Shown here: positions 37,379 to 47,323 of the stretch, piece by piece | Numbering within the stretch: position 1 is the first letter of the stretch | How the letters are laid out: every line of letters begins with the position of its first letter | Source: Candidatus Sumerlaeota bacterium | Lineage (GTDB): Bacteria; Sumerlaeota; Sumerlaeia; JAFGJS01 | DNA: 64,000 nt | NCBI GenBank assembly: GCA_016928995.1 | Contig: JAFGJS010000025.1 | Coordinates: 1-64,000 of the forward strand | Direction of reading: 5' to 3' | The notes under the pieces: model-generated | What the model was told of the DNA's origin: nothing | Seen by the model: the letters and a program-made list of their open reading frames with translations, nothing else | Database searches by the model: none | Position numbers and translations under genes: made by a program

Positions 37379-38563
37379 TCAATCTTTGCGTTGCTTCCGC
37401 CAGGCAGCGGGAGAAATGCCTTCTTGTTTGACGAATGTATTCACGAAGTAATTTGCGTGACAATATCCCGCGCGCTTGGCGATTTCGGATAAACTCATGT
37501 TCGTGTCGAGCAGCAACTCCTTCGCCTTCTTCAGCCTTCGGCGGCGGATTTCCGCGCCGATGGTATGATTCACGCAAGATTTGAAGCGGCGCCCCAGGTG
37601 AGAGTGGGAAATGCCGGCAGCCTTGGCGGCATCAGGCGCGGAGATGGGTTCGGTGAAATGCTCCGCAATGAATTGCATGGCCTGGGCCACCGCCTGATCT
37701 TCAACCGCAAGTATGTCCGTCGATGCGCGCGTCACAACATAGCTGGGCGGGATGCGTTGATGAAGCTCCGTGTATTTTGGACTGCGCATGAGCTTGTCCA
37801 GCAATTGCGCCGTGCGATAACCCTGAAGCTCGTGGTCGATATCGATGCTGGAAATGCCGGGACGGAACGCTTCGCACAATGACACTGTATTATTCACGCC
37901 CAGGATCGCGACTTCGTAGGGCGTTTCGATCTTGGACATCTGGCAAGCGTGCAAGATATCGACGGCGCATGGATCGTGGCATACGAAAATGGCGACAGGC
38001 TTGGGCAAATCCCGGATCCAGACAAAAAGATCGTCGGATGAGATCCACCCCCCTTGATGGCTGAAAGGTGTATGAATTAGCGGCATATTGAGAAAACAAT
38101 GGTATCCTGCTTTCACTACAGCCTCTTTGAAGCTCATTCCACGTTCATAGGACCAGCCTCGGTCTTTCGGTCCAAAAAAAGCATAGTTGCGAAAGCCGCG
38201 TTCGGCAAAATGTTCAAAGGCCATCTGACCGATCCGTCGATTGTCGGTTTGAACGGATGGAAAAAACTGATCATCCGCATAACCGGTGTAATCGACCGCC
38301 GGGATTCCCATTTTCCGGACAAACTCGGATTTCTCCTGATCGGCGCCAGGAAAGATGATCCCATCGATACTCTGTTGTCGTAATTCCTCATAAGTGCAAT
38401 AACGGCAATTGAGCGAGAACCAATATTCGTTCAGCACAACATCCCAATCCTGATGTTCCCGGATATAGTGGAAGATGCCTTGAAAGCATTGCTCCAGATC
38501 GTTCTGGAAGAACGAGATCTTTGGGCAGTCAATCGCCACCCTTTTCATTCGTTTTCGCGCCAT
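37379..38563 (-). CDS. XylR-like AraC family transcriptional regulator (periplasmic-binding-type sensor + AraC HTH)
   Basis: SIDGIIFPGADQEKSEFVRKMGIPAVDYTGYADDQFFPSVQTDNRRIGQMAFEHFAERGFRNYAFFG; C-terminal AGISHSHLGRRFKSCVNHTIGAEIRRRRLKKAKELLLDTNMSLSEIAKRAGYCHANYFVNTFVKQEGISPAAWRKQ. Confidence 0.92.
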   Translation of the reverse strand: MARKRMKRVAIDCPKISFFQNDLEQCFQGIFHYIREHQDWDVVLNEYWFSLNCRYCTYEELRQQSIDGIIFPGADQEKSEFVRKMGIPAVDYTGYADDQFFPSVQTDNRRIGQMAFEHFAERGFRNYAFFGPKDRGWSYERGMSFKEAVVKAGYHCFLNMPLIHTPFSHQGGWISSDDLFVWIRDLPKPVAIFVCHDPCAVDILHACQMSKIETPYEVAILGVNNTVSLCEAFRPGISSIDIDHELQGYRTAQLLDKLMRSPKYTELHQRIPPSYVVTRASTDILAVEDQAVAQAMQFIAEHFTEPISAPDAAKAAGISHSHLGRRFKSCVNHTIGAEIRRRRLKKAKELLLDTNMSLSEIAKRAGYCHANYFVNTFVKQEGISPAAWRKQRKD

Positions 38564-38632
38564 CGCAGCGATCTCCCGAAAAAGTCAAAAATCTTAGCGA
38601 GATAATCGTTTTTCATATTTGTATAATAAGGC

Positions 38633-38638
38633 CATTTT
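38633..38638 (+). promoter_or_regulatory. Candidate -10 (TATAAT) for the leader of the 38941 gene
   Basis: Exact TATAAT; no good -35 seen. Confidence 0.3.
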
Positions 38639-38722
38639 TGATTCAATATGTTTGTGTTGGGAAAAGAGCCAAAAATATCCGAATGCAACGCATACTTTTT
38701 CCTCATTTGTATTTGCATTGAT

Positions 38723-38755
38723 CCGGATGGCTCACAAGGCCATCCGGTAATTTTT
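38723..38755 (+). terminator. Intrinsic terminator/attenuator-like hairpin in the leader of the 38941 gene
   Basis: Perfect stem CCGGATGGC-TCACAAG-GCCATCCGG followed by TAATTTTT. Confidence 0.65.
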
Positions 38756-38940
38756 AAAAGAGGATTTTGGCATAAATATTTTGATGAGCCGCCAAGAAAG
38801 GAGAGGGAAACGGTTCCTGTGATTTGTATGTGTCCTCGACCGAAGAGAGAGCCAACTATATGACTGAAGAGAGTATAGCTTGAATCGGTAGAATCAAAAC
38901 TGAAAGAGGCGCTCGAAAAAACTACAAGGAGAAAGGAAAG

Positions 38941-40260
38941 ATGATGAGAAGAATCGCAGTAGCACTGGCAGTCTCTTTTGTGATCCTGATCATGGCCGTT
39001 ACGAGCCAGGCGCAGACCGGCAATGGCATGTCTATTCTCAATCTGGCCAGCGGGAAAGCGATGGATGCCTACGGCAATAGCAACGGCTCCAACGTGCTGA
39101 TCTGGGATTACTGGGGCGGCACGAACCAGCGCTGGAACGTCGCGTCGCTGGGCGACGGCCTTTATAGCATCCGCTCCCTGCAGAGCGGCAATCGCTCCCT
39201 CGATTGTTGGAACTTTGGCACGGCCAATGGAACGAACATCGCGCTCTATACTTATTATGGCAATGCGTGCCAGAAATTTTATTTAACCAAAACTGTGGCC
39301 AGCTCCTATCGCATCACTCCGAGCCATGCCACGGCGCAATGTGTGGATGCATACGGCACGAGCAGCGGCTCGAACGTCGGCACGTGGAGCTACTGGGGCG
39401 GCACGAACCAGCAGTGGTGCTTCGGCGTCTCAAACAGTTCCATCACGCTGAATCCCGGCGAAGATATCCAGGCGGCGCTGGATACGTATCAGACGGTGAA
39501 TTTACGTGCCGGAACGTGGACTCTTTCCGAGCCGTTGTATATCAACGCCGGCAACACGTTGAATGGCGCGGGCATGAGTTCCACCATCCTGCGCGGACCG
39601 AACTCCACATACACCTATTCGCTGATCCGCGGCTCCTACATCGGTTCTATGTTCAATATCACCATCAAGAATCTGAAGCTGGATGGATGGCTGGGCGGAG
39701 AGCATGGGATTAATATCGGCGGAACCACAAACCTGAGAGTTGAAAACGTCTGGTGTCTGAATATGAAGGGCATGGGCGTCAGCTGCGGCCAGGGAGTCAA
39801 TGCCTATTACAACAACGTCGTTTGCGAAAACTGCGGGCGCGTGGACATGTGGCACAACTGGTACAACCGGAATGTGTACGGCGGCAGCATCAATAACTCC
39901 GTCTGCAAAAACTCGCCCAATGGCGTAGGCATGAAACTCTCGGTCGGCAATGACTGGACCCTCAACGGCTGCACCTTCTCAGGCAATGTATGGGATGGCT
40001 TGTGCACCCAGGATAAAAACTATCGCGTCAGCATACTCAACTGTTCCGCCTATAACAACGGCAGCAAAGGCATGTATGTCTATGCGAACGATGGATCGCT
40101 GATTCAATACTGCACTGCTTACAACAACGGCAGCAATGGCATTTACGTCAACTCCAACGATACGGGCGACACGTCTTGGATCAGGAACTGCACTGCGTAC
40201 GGCAATGTCGGCAATCAGATTGAAACCCATGGTTACTGGGCATGGGACGGTATTTACTAA
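38941..40260 (+). CDS. Secreted ricin-type lectin + right-handed beta-helix protein
   Basis: Signal peptide; SGKAMDAYGNSNGSNVLIWDYWGGTNQRWNV and CVDAYGTSSGSNVGTWSYWGGTNQQWCF (QxW repeats); C-terminal beta-helix rungs NCSAYNNGSKGMYVYANDGSLIQYCTAYNNGSNGIYV. Confidence 0.85.
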   Translation: MMRRIAVALAVSFVILIMAVTSQAQTGNGMSILNLASGKAMDAYGNSNGSNVLIWDYWGGTNQRWNVASLGDGLYSIRSLQSGNRSLDCWNFGTANGTNIALYTYYGNACQKFYLTKTVASSYRITPSHATAQCVDAYGTSSGSNVGTWSYWGGTNQQWCFGVSNSSITLNPGEDIQAALDTYQTVNLRAGTWTLSEPLYINAGNTLNGAGMSSTILRGPNSTYTYSLIRGSYIGSMFNITIKNLKLDGWLGGEHGINIGGTTNLRVENVWCLNMKGMGVSCGQGVNAYYNNVVCENCGRVDMWHNWYNRNVYGGSINNSVCKNSPNGVGMKLSVGNDWTLNGCTFSGNVWDGLCTQDKNYRVSILNCSAYNNGSKGMYVYANDGSLIQYCTAYNNGSNGIYVNSNDTGDTSWIRNCTAYGNVGNQIETHGYWAWDGIY

Positions 40261-40306
40261 GTCGAACTGCGGTTGATACAGAATGGAATCCAAGCAGTGG
40301 AAACAT

Positions 40307-40335
40307 CGGGCAGCCCGGCTTGACTGGGCTGCCCG
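40307..40335. terminator. Terminator downstream of the lectin/beta-helix gene
   Basis: CGGGCAGCCC ... GGGCTGCCCG stem. Confidence 0.7.
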
Positions 40336-40388
40336 GTTGTGATTATTAAATTATACTATCCCATGTTGCATAATACACAAAAAGAACC

Positions 40389-42053
40389 ATGAAAAAAAAC
40401 ACTTTTGTATCGCGGACACTGAAACTCGTGACGGCCGTTGCGATCGTTCCATTATTGATCTCATGCGCTTGGATCTTACAAGGCGAGGCTGGGCGATATA
40501 CAAAAACGCAGTTGGGCCTCTTCCCTGAACATAGTCAAATCATTGGGCTGATCCGCAGTGCGGACAACCGGCATTTCGCGCTTATCATCGCCAATGGTGA
40601 AAAACAACAGGTGATCGTCGATGGACAGCCCGATCCAGAGGTTGAAGGCGCGGTGGCGCTTAACACAGTACGCTTCAGTCCGGATGGTGCGCATCGGGCA
40701 TATGCCGCTGCGCGCAAGGATGATGATGGCGCGAGATGCTTCGTGGCGCTGGATGGGAAACGCGGACGGGAATTTGATTCGGTGTCGAGCGAGAACTTTC
40801 TCTTCAGCCCCGATGGCAGGCGGTTGGCGTATATCGCCGGGAAAGGCGATAAAAGGATCACAGTGATCGATGGCCAACCTGGACCGGAATATGATTTGAC
40901 GATGGGCGTCCGTTTCAGTCCAGACAGCCGGCGCGCGGCGTATGTCGCGGTGATGAAAAAAGGCGGACGCTTTCATGAATTCCAGCTGGTTCTTGACGGT
41001 CAGCCGCAACCGGTATTCCGCGATGTGCTGGAGGATTCCGTGGTCTTCAGCCCAGACGGCAAACGCGTCGCATACAGCGCCATGATCGATTTGAATCAAT
41101 GGGTTGTGGTTGTCGATGGCCAGGCCAGTCCGGTTTATGAGGAGATTCTTCCGGCGTATCCCGTTTTCAGCCCGGATAGCCAGCATGTGGCTTATGCCGC
41201 CAAGATTCGGGAAGGCTGGTTTCAAGCCGTCATCGATGGCAAAGCAAAACCGGCCAATCAAGCAATGAGCAAGATTCTCTTCAGCCCGGACAGCCGACGC
41301 GTGGCGTATTCCGGCCGGACAGCCGGCGCGTGGCGAGTGATCATTGACGGTCAAGCCGGGCCCAATTTTTACGACGGCGATGACGATAGCATTCTCTTTA
41401 GTCCGGACAACCGGCGCGTGGCGTATCTCGTCCGCGACGGCGAAGGCGATAAGAAACGTGTGGTCGTTGATGGCGTGGCCGGACCGGAGCATGACGGAGT
41501 TTTACGAAACTCGCTGCGCTTCAGCCCGGACAGCAGGCATCTCGCGTTCATCGCAAAAAAAGGCGACAAGGAACAAGTCGTGATCGATGGCCAAGCCGGA
41601 TTGGAGTATGACGCCATTATATCGGATTCGCTGATATTTTCCGTTGATGGTTCAAGAGCCGCCTATGTTGCGCGAAAAGAAGACAAGGAACTGGCGATCA
41701 TTGACGGCAAACCTGGACTGGAGTTCGACAAGATTGCGAATCTATCCTTTAGCGAGGATGGAGCGCACGTTGCTTATGCGGCACAAAATGGCGCCGGAGC
41801 GCTGGTCGTCTTTGATGGCATCGCCCAAGCGGAATACGATGTCATCATTCCAGGCTCTCCCATTTTCAATCGTGATGGATCGCATTGGGCATATACGGCA
41901 GTGAAAGATCATAGCCTCACGATTGTCATCGACGGCGAAACCCAAATTGCCTGCGGCAAATTGCTTTGTCCGCTGGTCGCGCCGGAGGACAATGGATTCA
42001 AAGCGATCACGGTTTCTGATCAGCAGATCTGGCGCATCCACTGGCGTCCCTGA
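40389..42053 (+). CDS. Lipoprotein with about 12 PD40/WD40-like beta-propeller repeats
   Basis: Repeats FSPDSRRVAY...VVIDGQAGPEYD, about 40 aa each; lipobox-like LLISCAW. Confidence 0.8.
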   Translation: MKKNTFVSRTLKLVTAVAIVPLLISCAWILQGEAGRYTKTQLGLFPEHSQIIGLIRSADNRHFALIIANGEKQQVIVDGQPDPEVEGAVALNTVRFSPDGAHRAYAAARKDDDGARCFVALDGKRGREFDSVSSENFLFSPDGRRLAYIAGKGDKRITVIDGQPGPEYDLTMGVRFSPDSRRAAYVAVMKKGGRFHEFQLVLDGQPQPVFRDVLEDSVVFSPDGKRVAYSAMIDLNQWVVVVDGQASPVYEEILPAYPVFSPDSQHVAYAAKIREGWFQAVIDGKAKPANQAMSKILFSPDSRRVAYSGRTAGAWRVIIDGQAGPNFYDGDDDSILFSPDNRRVAYLVRDGEGDKKRVVVDGVAGPEHDGVLRNSLRFSPDSRHLAFIAKKGDKEQVVIDGQAGLEYDAIISDSLIFSVDGSRAAYVARKEDKELAIIDGKPGLEFDKIANLSFSEDGAHVAYAAQNGAGALVVFDGIAQAEYDVIIPGSPIFNRDGSHWAYTAVKDHSLTIVIDGETQIACGKLLCPLVAPEDNGFKAITVSDQQIWRIHWRP

Positions 42054-42217
42054 AAACGCTCTCCCGCATAATTCGATTGAAATCGCCACTCAATCTGTAG
42101 ATAAAATAATAGCTGGGGCAAATTTTTTTGATTAAAATGAAAAGCCTACGAAAGGCCTTATAATTTTTTTCAAAACTGCCGCCTTTCACTCTCATAAAAA
42201 AAAAGGAGAGTCGTACC

Positions 42218-43588
42218 ATGCGTATTCGTATGCTTCTGTTTTCCATCGCCCTGTCGTTTGTGATGTCTGGATTTTTATTCAACGCCCTCGCGCAGGAATC
42301 GCCGCCTCAACAAAGCACCACCGGCCCCGTACCTCCGCCATCCGTGCTGGAAAAAAGCGCCATGCGCATGGCGCCTCCAGCCGAAGGCAGGGCATCGAAA
42401 ACACTGCCCGTGCCTGGATATGAATGGAGGCATGGCTGCGGCCCAACCGCGGTGGGAATGGTCATCGGCTATTATGACGGCCTTGGATTTGACGACCTGA
42501 TTCCCGGAGACGCCAGCACTCAGACTGCTGATGTGAACCAGTGCATCGCCTCGCAGGGCAGCGGCGTTCGCGGCGTGGGTGTGCAAAAGCATTATGAGGA
42601 TTACGCGCTGCCGATGGACTCCAGCGAGCCGTCTGTTTTGGCGGACAGTTCCGAAACATATCCCGTCGGCTGCCATACTGATGATTCGATCGCGGATTAC
42701 ATGCATACATCCTGGAGCAGCGACGGCAACTTCTATGGCTGGAGTTGGTCGAACATGATTTCAACGGCATTCGGTTCTTTCGTCGACCAGCAAAATTATG
42801 ATTATTGGTACTCGACTGATGATCTCATGATCTCCAACGGGACGTTGTCATGGAGCGTGTTGACTCAGGAAATCGATAATAATCGGCCAATGGTCTTTCT
42901 GGTCGACACCGACGGCGACGGCTATACGGATCATTTTGTCACGGTTGTCGGCTATTCCGACGGACCGCCGCAGCAATATGGCTGTCTCGACACGTGGTAT
43001 CCCTATGGGGATGTCCGGTGGTGTAATTTCAGCGGAATCGGCTCTGGGGTTCCCTGGGGCATCTGGGGCGGCTGGTCGTTTCGCATGTATTGCCTCCTGC
43101 AAGTTCAAGCGGTCAATGGCGAGGTCGCCAGCGATCCGGATCAATCGATGTTCGATCCAGGAGCATCTGTCACGCTGACCGCAACGCCGGATGAGGGTTA
43201 TACTTTTGTATCATGGACCGGCGACGTTCCTTCCGGCCATGAAACGGACAATCCGCTTGCCCTGACGATGGATGGCAATAGAAGTCTGACAGCTGTTTTC
43301 GCACTCGGTCAGTATACCGTGACATACCAAACCGATGGGACGCCGGGAGCGACATTGAGCGGCGACACATCGCAGACCGTCACGTATGGAGACGCCTTCA
43401 CGCCGGTGACGGCCAATGCTCCGGCGGGCTACATCTTCAAATACTGGGTTCGCACAGACGGCGCGCCTTACTTTTTCTTTAGCGCGAATCCCCTGACACT
43501 GACAAACGTCGCCTATGACATGACTTTGACGGCGACGTTCGTCCTCGACTTCTCCTGCGGAGCCGAAAACTGGGGCCGGTATCGATAA
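42218..43588 (+). CDS. Secreted C39-like cysteine peptidase with C-terminal InlB-type repeats
   Basis: Signal peptide; WRHGCGPTAVGMVIGYY (Cys) and DHFVTVVGYSD (His); SVTLTATPDEGYTFVSWTGDVPSG and YTVTYQTDGTPGATLSGDTSQTVTYGDAFTPVTANAPAGYIFKYW. Confidence 0.75.
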   Translation: MRIRMLLFSIALSFVMSGFLFNALAQESPPQQSTTGPVPPPSVLEKSAMRMAPPAEGRASKTLPVPGYEWRHGCGPTAVGMVIGYYDGLGFDDLIPGDASTQTADVNQCIASQGSGVRGVGVQKHYEDYALPMDSSEPSVLADSSETYPVGCHTDDSIADYMHTSWSSDGNFYGWSWSNMISTAFGSFVDQQNYDYWYSTDDLMISNGTLSWSVLTQEIDNNRPMVFLVDTDGDGYTDHFVTVVGYSDGPPQQYGCLDTWYPYGDVRWCNFSGIGSGVPWGIWGGWSFRMYCLLQVQAVNGEVASDPDQSMFDPGASVTLTATPDEGYTFVSWTGDVPSGHETDNPLALTMDGNRSLTAVFALGQYTVTYQTDGTPGATLSGDTSQTVTYGDAFTPVTANAPAGYIFKYWVRTDGAPYFFFSANPLTLTNVAYDMTLTATFVLDFSCGAENWGRYR

Positions 43589-43603
43589 GGCGTTGCACGG
43601 GGC

Positions 43604-45160
43604 CTAATCTTCCCGGTAATGGGCGCCGCAGGATTTGCGGTTTTCGTAGGCGCCGTGCAGGACGGCAAGCGCGGTGATCACGCCGTTGCGCAGGCCGATC
43701 ATCTCGTCGGTCATGCGCGCGCTTTCGTAGAAGTCTTCGACTTCCTGCCGCAGTCCGCGCAGGATGCGGTAGGCGCGTTTCATGCGCCGGTTAGTGCGCA
43801 CGAGGCCGACGTAGTTCCACATAGTCTGCTTGATGGTGAGCCAGTCCTGCTTGATCAGCGCGGGATCCACTTCCTGCGTCTGATACTGCCAGGGATCGAT
43901 CTCGGGGTAGTAGTAATCCTGCTCATGCACGAGTTTGCCGATTTCACCGCCGCAGCGCCAGCCCCAGACCAGGCCCTCCAGCAGCGAGGAGGAAGCCAGA
44001 CGGTTGGCGCCGTGCAAGCCGGTGCAGGTCGTCTCGCCCGCGGCCCAAAGCCGCCGCATGTTCGTGCGGCCCTTCAGATCGACCCACACGCCGCCGCAGG
44101 CGTAATGCGCGGCAGGCACGACGGGGATCGGCTGCTTGGCGATGTCGATGCCGAGTTCGGCGCAGCGATGGTAAATCGTGGGGAAGCGCTGCTCCAGCCA
44201 GGCGGCGTCCTTATGCGTGATGTCGAGATAGACGCACGGACCTCCGTCAATCAGCATCTCGTTATGGATCGCGCGGCTCACGACGTCGCGGGGCGCCAGG
44301 CTGCCGCGCTCGTGGTAACGCTGCATGAAGGCCTCGCCGCGGTGCGTGACGAGCTCGCCGCCTTCGCCGCGCACGGCCTCGCTGATCAGAAAACTTTCCG
44401 CGTTGCGATGGTAGAGCATAGTAGGATGGAACTGGATGAACTCCATGTTCAGCAGGCGCACGCCCGCGCGGTAGGCCATGGCGATGCCGTCGCCGCGCGC
44501 GCCGGCCGGATTCGTGGTGTGGAGAAAAATTTGCCCGATGCCGCCTGTGGTCAGCACGGTGTGCTTGGCCAGCATCGCCTCCACTCGCCCGGTTTGCTGA
44601 TTGAGTACATACGCGCCGAAGCAGGCGGGTTTACGGTAATGATCGGCGGCGACGTTGGAATGATGCGAGAGCGTGAGCAGGTCGATCGCCGTGTGGCGCG
44701 TGAGCAGGCGGATGTTCGGATGCTGCTGCACGACTTTGAGCAATTGGAGCTCGATGGCCTTGCCGGTCAGGTCCGCGACGTGCAGGATGCGCGGCATGGC
44801 GTGCGCACCTTCCTCGGTGCGATGCAGTTCGTCGGCGCTGTCGCGGTCGAACTCGACGCCCACCTGTTCGATCAGCACTTCTCGCACGAGACGCGGACCG
44901 AGTTTGCTGAGTTGCCGGACGGCTTTGGGATTGCAGATGCGTCCGCCGGCCTCCTGGATGTCCTCGGCCAGCAATTGCGGCGAATCGCCCTCGCCTTCGT
45001 AGATGATGCCGCCCTGCGCCCAGCGCGTGTTGGCGTCTTCGGGCTCTTCCGCGCGCGTGATGAGCGTGACTTGCGCTCCGGCTTCGGCGGCGGTCAAAGC
45101 CGCCGTGCAGCCTGCGATGCCTGTGCCGAGAATCAATACATCCGCGGGTTGATCTTGCAT
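43604..45160 (-). CDS. nadB: L-aspartate oxidase
   Basis: VLILGTGIAGCTAALTAAEAGAQVTLITR, NTRWAQGGI, EGGELVTHRGEAFMQRYHERGSLAPRDVVSRAI, GETTCTGLHGANRLASSSLLEGLVWG. Confidence 0.95.
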   Translation of the reverse strand: MQDQPADVLILGTGIAGCTAALTAAEAGAQVTLITRAEEPEDANTRWAQGGIIYEGEGDSPQLLAEDIQEAGGRICNPKAVRQLSKLGPRLVREVLIEQVGVEFDRDSADELHRTEEGAHAMPRILHVADLTGKAIELQLLKVVQQHPNIRLLTRHTAIDLLTLSHHSNVAADHYRKPACFGAYVLNQQTGRVEAMLAKHTVLTTGGIGQIFLHTTNPAGARGDGIAMAYRAGVRLLNMEFIQFHPTMLYHRNAESFLISEAVRGEGGELVTHRGEAFMQRYHERGSLAPRDVVSRAIHNEMLIDGGPCVYLDITHKDAAWLEQRFPTIYHRCAELGIDIAKQPIPVVPAAHYACGGVWVDLKGRTNMRRLWAAGETTCTGLHGANRLASSSLLEGLVWGWRCGGEIGKLVHEQDYYYPEIDPWQYQTQEVDPALIKQDWLTIKQTMWNYVGLVRTNRRMKRAYRILRGLRQEVEDFYESARMTDEMIGLRNGVITALAVLHGAYENRKSCGAHYRED

Positions 45161-45351
45161 GAGTCGGGTTCCGTCCTTCCGTGGCGATCAATAGCGCAAC
45201 ATGCCCAACCGCCCCGGAAACTGCAATAAAGAAAATCGCGGAATGAGGCGTACAGACGCCTTCCTCTTCAGCGGCAAATCATGTCATGATTTGATTGGAA
45301 GGAAATGGAGCAAACTCGCTATGCGCCTGTCTTAATTTCAAGCGCTTGTGA

Positions 45352-47310
45352 TCATTTATTTCGTTGGCGAATGAGCGCGACGGCTTCAATGGCGCGTTCC
45401 TGTAGTGAACGCAACCTGATCTGTTTTGGGTCACGGCTCCAAAAGCCGCACAATGGCAGAAGCAGCTCCAGGTCATCCGGCTGGCCAATCTCAGCGAATT
45501 GCTCCAAGGCATACCACTTTAAGCCAAAATCATCTTCGCTGATCATACGGCGTAGTAATTTCCGGTATTGTTCACCCTGGAATTCATACAACGTTTTCAT
45601 TGCCATCAGGCGAATATTCTCATCTTCATGAGTGAGCCGTGACAACATGCCATTTTCTGTTTCAGCGCAGTTGAGGCGGGTGAACGTAGTAAAGAGAGCT
45701 TTATTCGTGGGATTACCGCCCCATTTGCTGGTTGCATCAAGGCACTCCAACAGGATCGGAACTGTCCGTCTGTCCTGCAATTCACCCATGCGAGTGACGA
45801 TCCAGTAGATTCCGCTGGCTTGCAGGTTGGGTTCATTGTTTAAAATCGTTTCAAGAATTTCAATCAACATAGCCGCTTCGTCATCGGCGCTTGAAAGACC
45901 GATCCAAGGCTGTATGCGCTCAAAATATGGACCCCTGCTCATTTTATTAAATTGTTGATAATACTCTTCGGCGATCCTGAAGTGTTGCGCATCGCCCACA
46001 TATGCCAAACTGTAGAGCAATTGCATCAAACTATCGACACTAGATCCACGATTCCCATTCAGCCACTCTTGGATATTATTCAGATTCTGGCTGGCCGCCT
46101 GCTCGCAAGCCTCAGACCCGAGTTCGACCACTGCCCACGTGGCGATTGGCATCGCTTCGGATACTGAATTCTTCAGATTCAGGATGGCTAGCAATGGCTC
46201 CTGGCATTCCGGCAGTCGGATTGCGCGCAACATTCGAGCCGCATAAGGCGAGAGAAAGGCGACGCTATACTTGAGTCGTGGATGATCCTCGTCATACATC
46301 GAAGGAAGCATGGCGAGCAGCTCATTGCATATCGATGTCTTCTCTTTTTCAGTCAACAATGGGATGAGCATTTCTCCCGCTATTAGGCGATTGCCGCTCG
46401 GTTCTTTCTCATCGTGAAACATGTCGAGATAGTATTTTTTCTTTTCCTTTTTTGCGAGTTTGCCGCCTCCCGGTTGAGAAACCAGTTCGCCGGTCCAGAA
46501 TCCCATGTCTGATACTCGAGTGATCTTATATTGAGCAAGCGGCCTTTTCACGCTGATATTAGACGCATCTGCGACATCCGGAAAATATCTCAACAACAGA
46601 CGGTTTGCCAGTCTGGCTATTTCGTTATTCGGCGATTCTGATATATCGAGCAGCAAGGGGATTGTCCGTTTGTCGCCGGTGCTCGCGAGCTGGCATAAAA
46701 TGGAAGATTGATTGTCGGGATGAGCCTGACGGCAGATGTCGATGGCTAGTGGAAAGTTGGAAGGTTCTTTCATCGAACGCAACAGTTCTTCAAATCCTTG
46801 CTGGTATGCCCAGCCAGCTTCTCGAAAGGATTTCTTCATATACGGCAGAAATTTGGCGATGCGGATTTTCTCATCCGGTTGCTGATAAATTTCGATCAGC
46901 GTCCGAAAATTCTCGATGTCTTCAGGCTTTGTGAAGCCTTGGGAAATTGGCCAGTGCTCTGTAGTTCGCCAATCTTTGCGAAACAGAATCGCAACACTCG
47001 TAGCGCCATATGGCAATCTGTAATCGGCGCTTGAACATGATAACATTTGGTGGATTTCTAATGGAACTTGGACGGTCTGGTTTTTCATACCGGGATCGCC
47101 CATCAGCACTTCGACAATCTCTATTGGCGTCTGAAATGTGGTTGAACTGAGTTGCCCTACGTTTGCGATGACGATTAATTCCGCATTGCCGATATCCCTC
47201 CACATATGCGGGGGTATCCGGCTTGCACGAGCCTGATTCTCTCCAAAAAGAGCAAGAATTCCTGAGAGTGCGATGATCAAAACACTGGTCAGTCGCGTGC
47301 GTCTTTTCAT
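45352..47310 (-). CDS. Exported HEAT-repeat protein
   Basis: Signal-like MKRRTRLTSVLIIALSGILALFGENQARAS; repeated helical pairs such as YRKLLRRMISEDDFGLKWYALEQFAEIGQPDDLELLLPLC. Confidence 0.65.
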   Translation of the reverse strand: MKRRTRLTSVLIIALSGILALFGENQARASRIPPHMWRDIGNAELIVIANVGQLSSTTFQTPIEIVEVLMGDPGMKNQTVQVPLEIHQMLSCSSADYRLPYGATSVAILFRKDWRTTEHWPISQGFTKPEDIENFRTLIEIYQQPDEKIRIAKFLPYMKKSFREAGWAYQQGFEELLRSMKEPSNFPLAIDICRQAHPDNQSSILCQLASTGDKRTIPLLLDISESPNNEIARLANRLLLRYFPDVADASNISVKRPLAQYKITRVSDMGFWTGELVSQPGGGKLAKKEKKKYYLDMFHDEKEPSGNRLIAGEMLIPLLTEKEKTSICNELLAMLPSMYDEDHPRLKYSVAFLSPYAARMLRAIRLPECQEPLLAILNLKNSVSEAMPIATWAVVELGSEACEQAASQNLNNIQEWLNGNRGSSVDSLMQLLYSLAYVGDAQHFRIAEEYYQQFNKMSRGPYFERIQPWIGLSSADDEAAMLIEILETILNNEPNLQASGIYWIVTRMGELQDRRTVPILLECLDATSKWGGNPTNKALFTTFTRLNCAETENGMLSRLTHEDENIRLMAMKTLYEFQGEQYRKLLRRMISEDDFGLKWYALEQFAEIGQPDDLELLLPLCGFWSRDPKQIRLRSLQERAIEAVALIRQRNK

Positions 47311-47323
47311 GAGTTTCACCTGA

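Noticed and set aside
43619-45229. 536-aa plus-strand ORF
   Set aside because: Antisense to nadB, which has full conserved motifs
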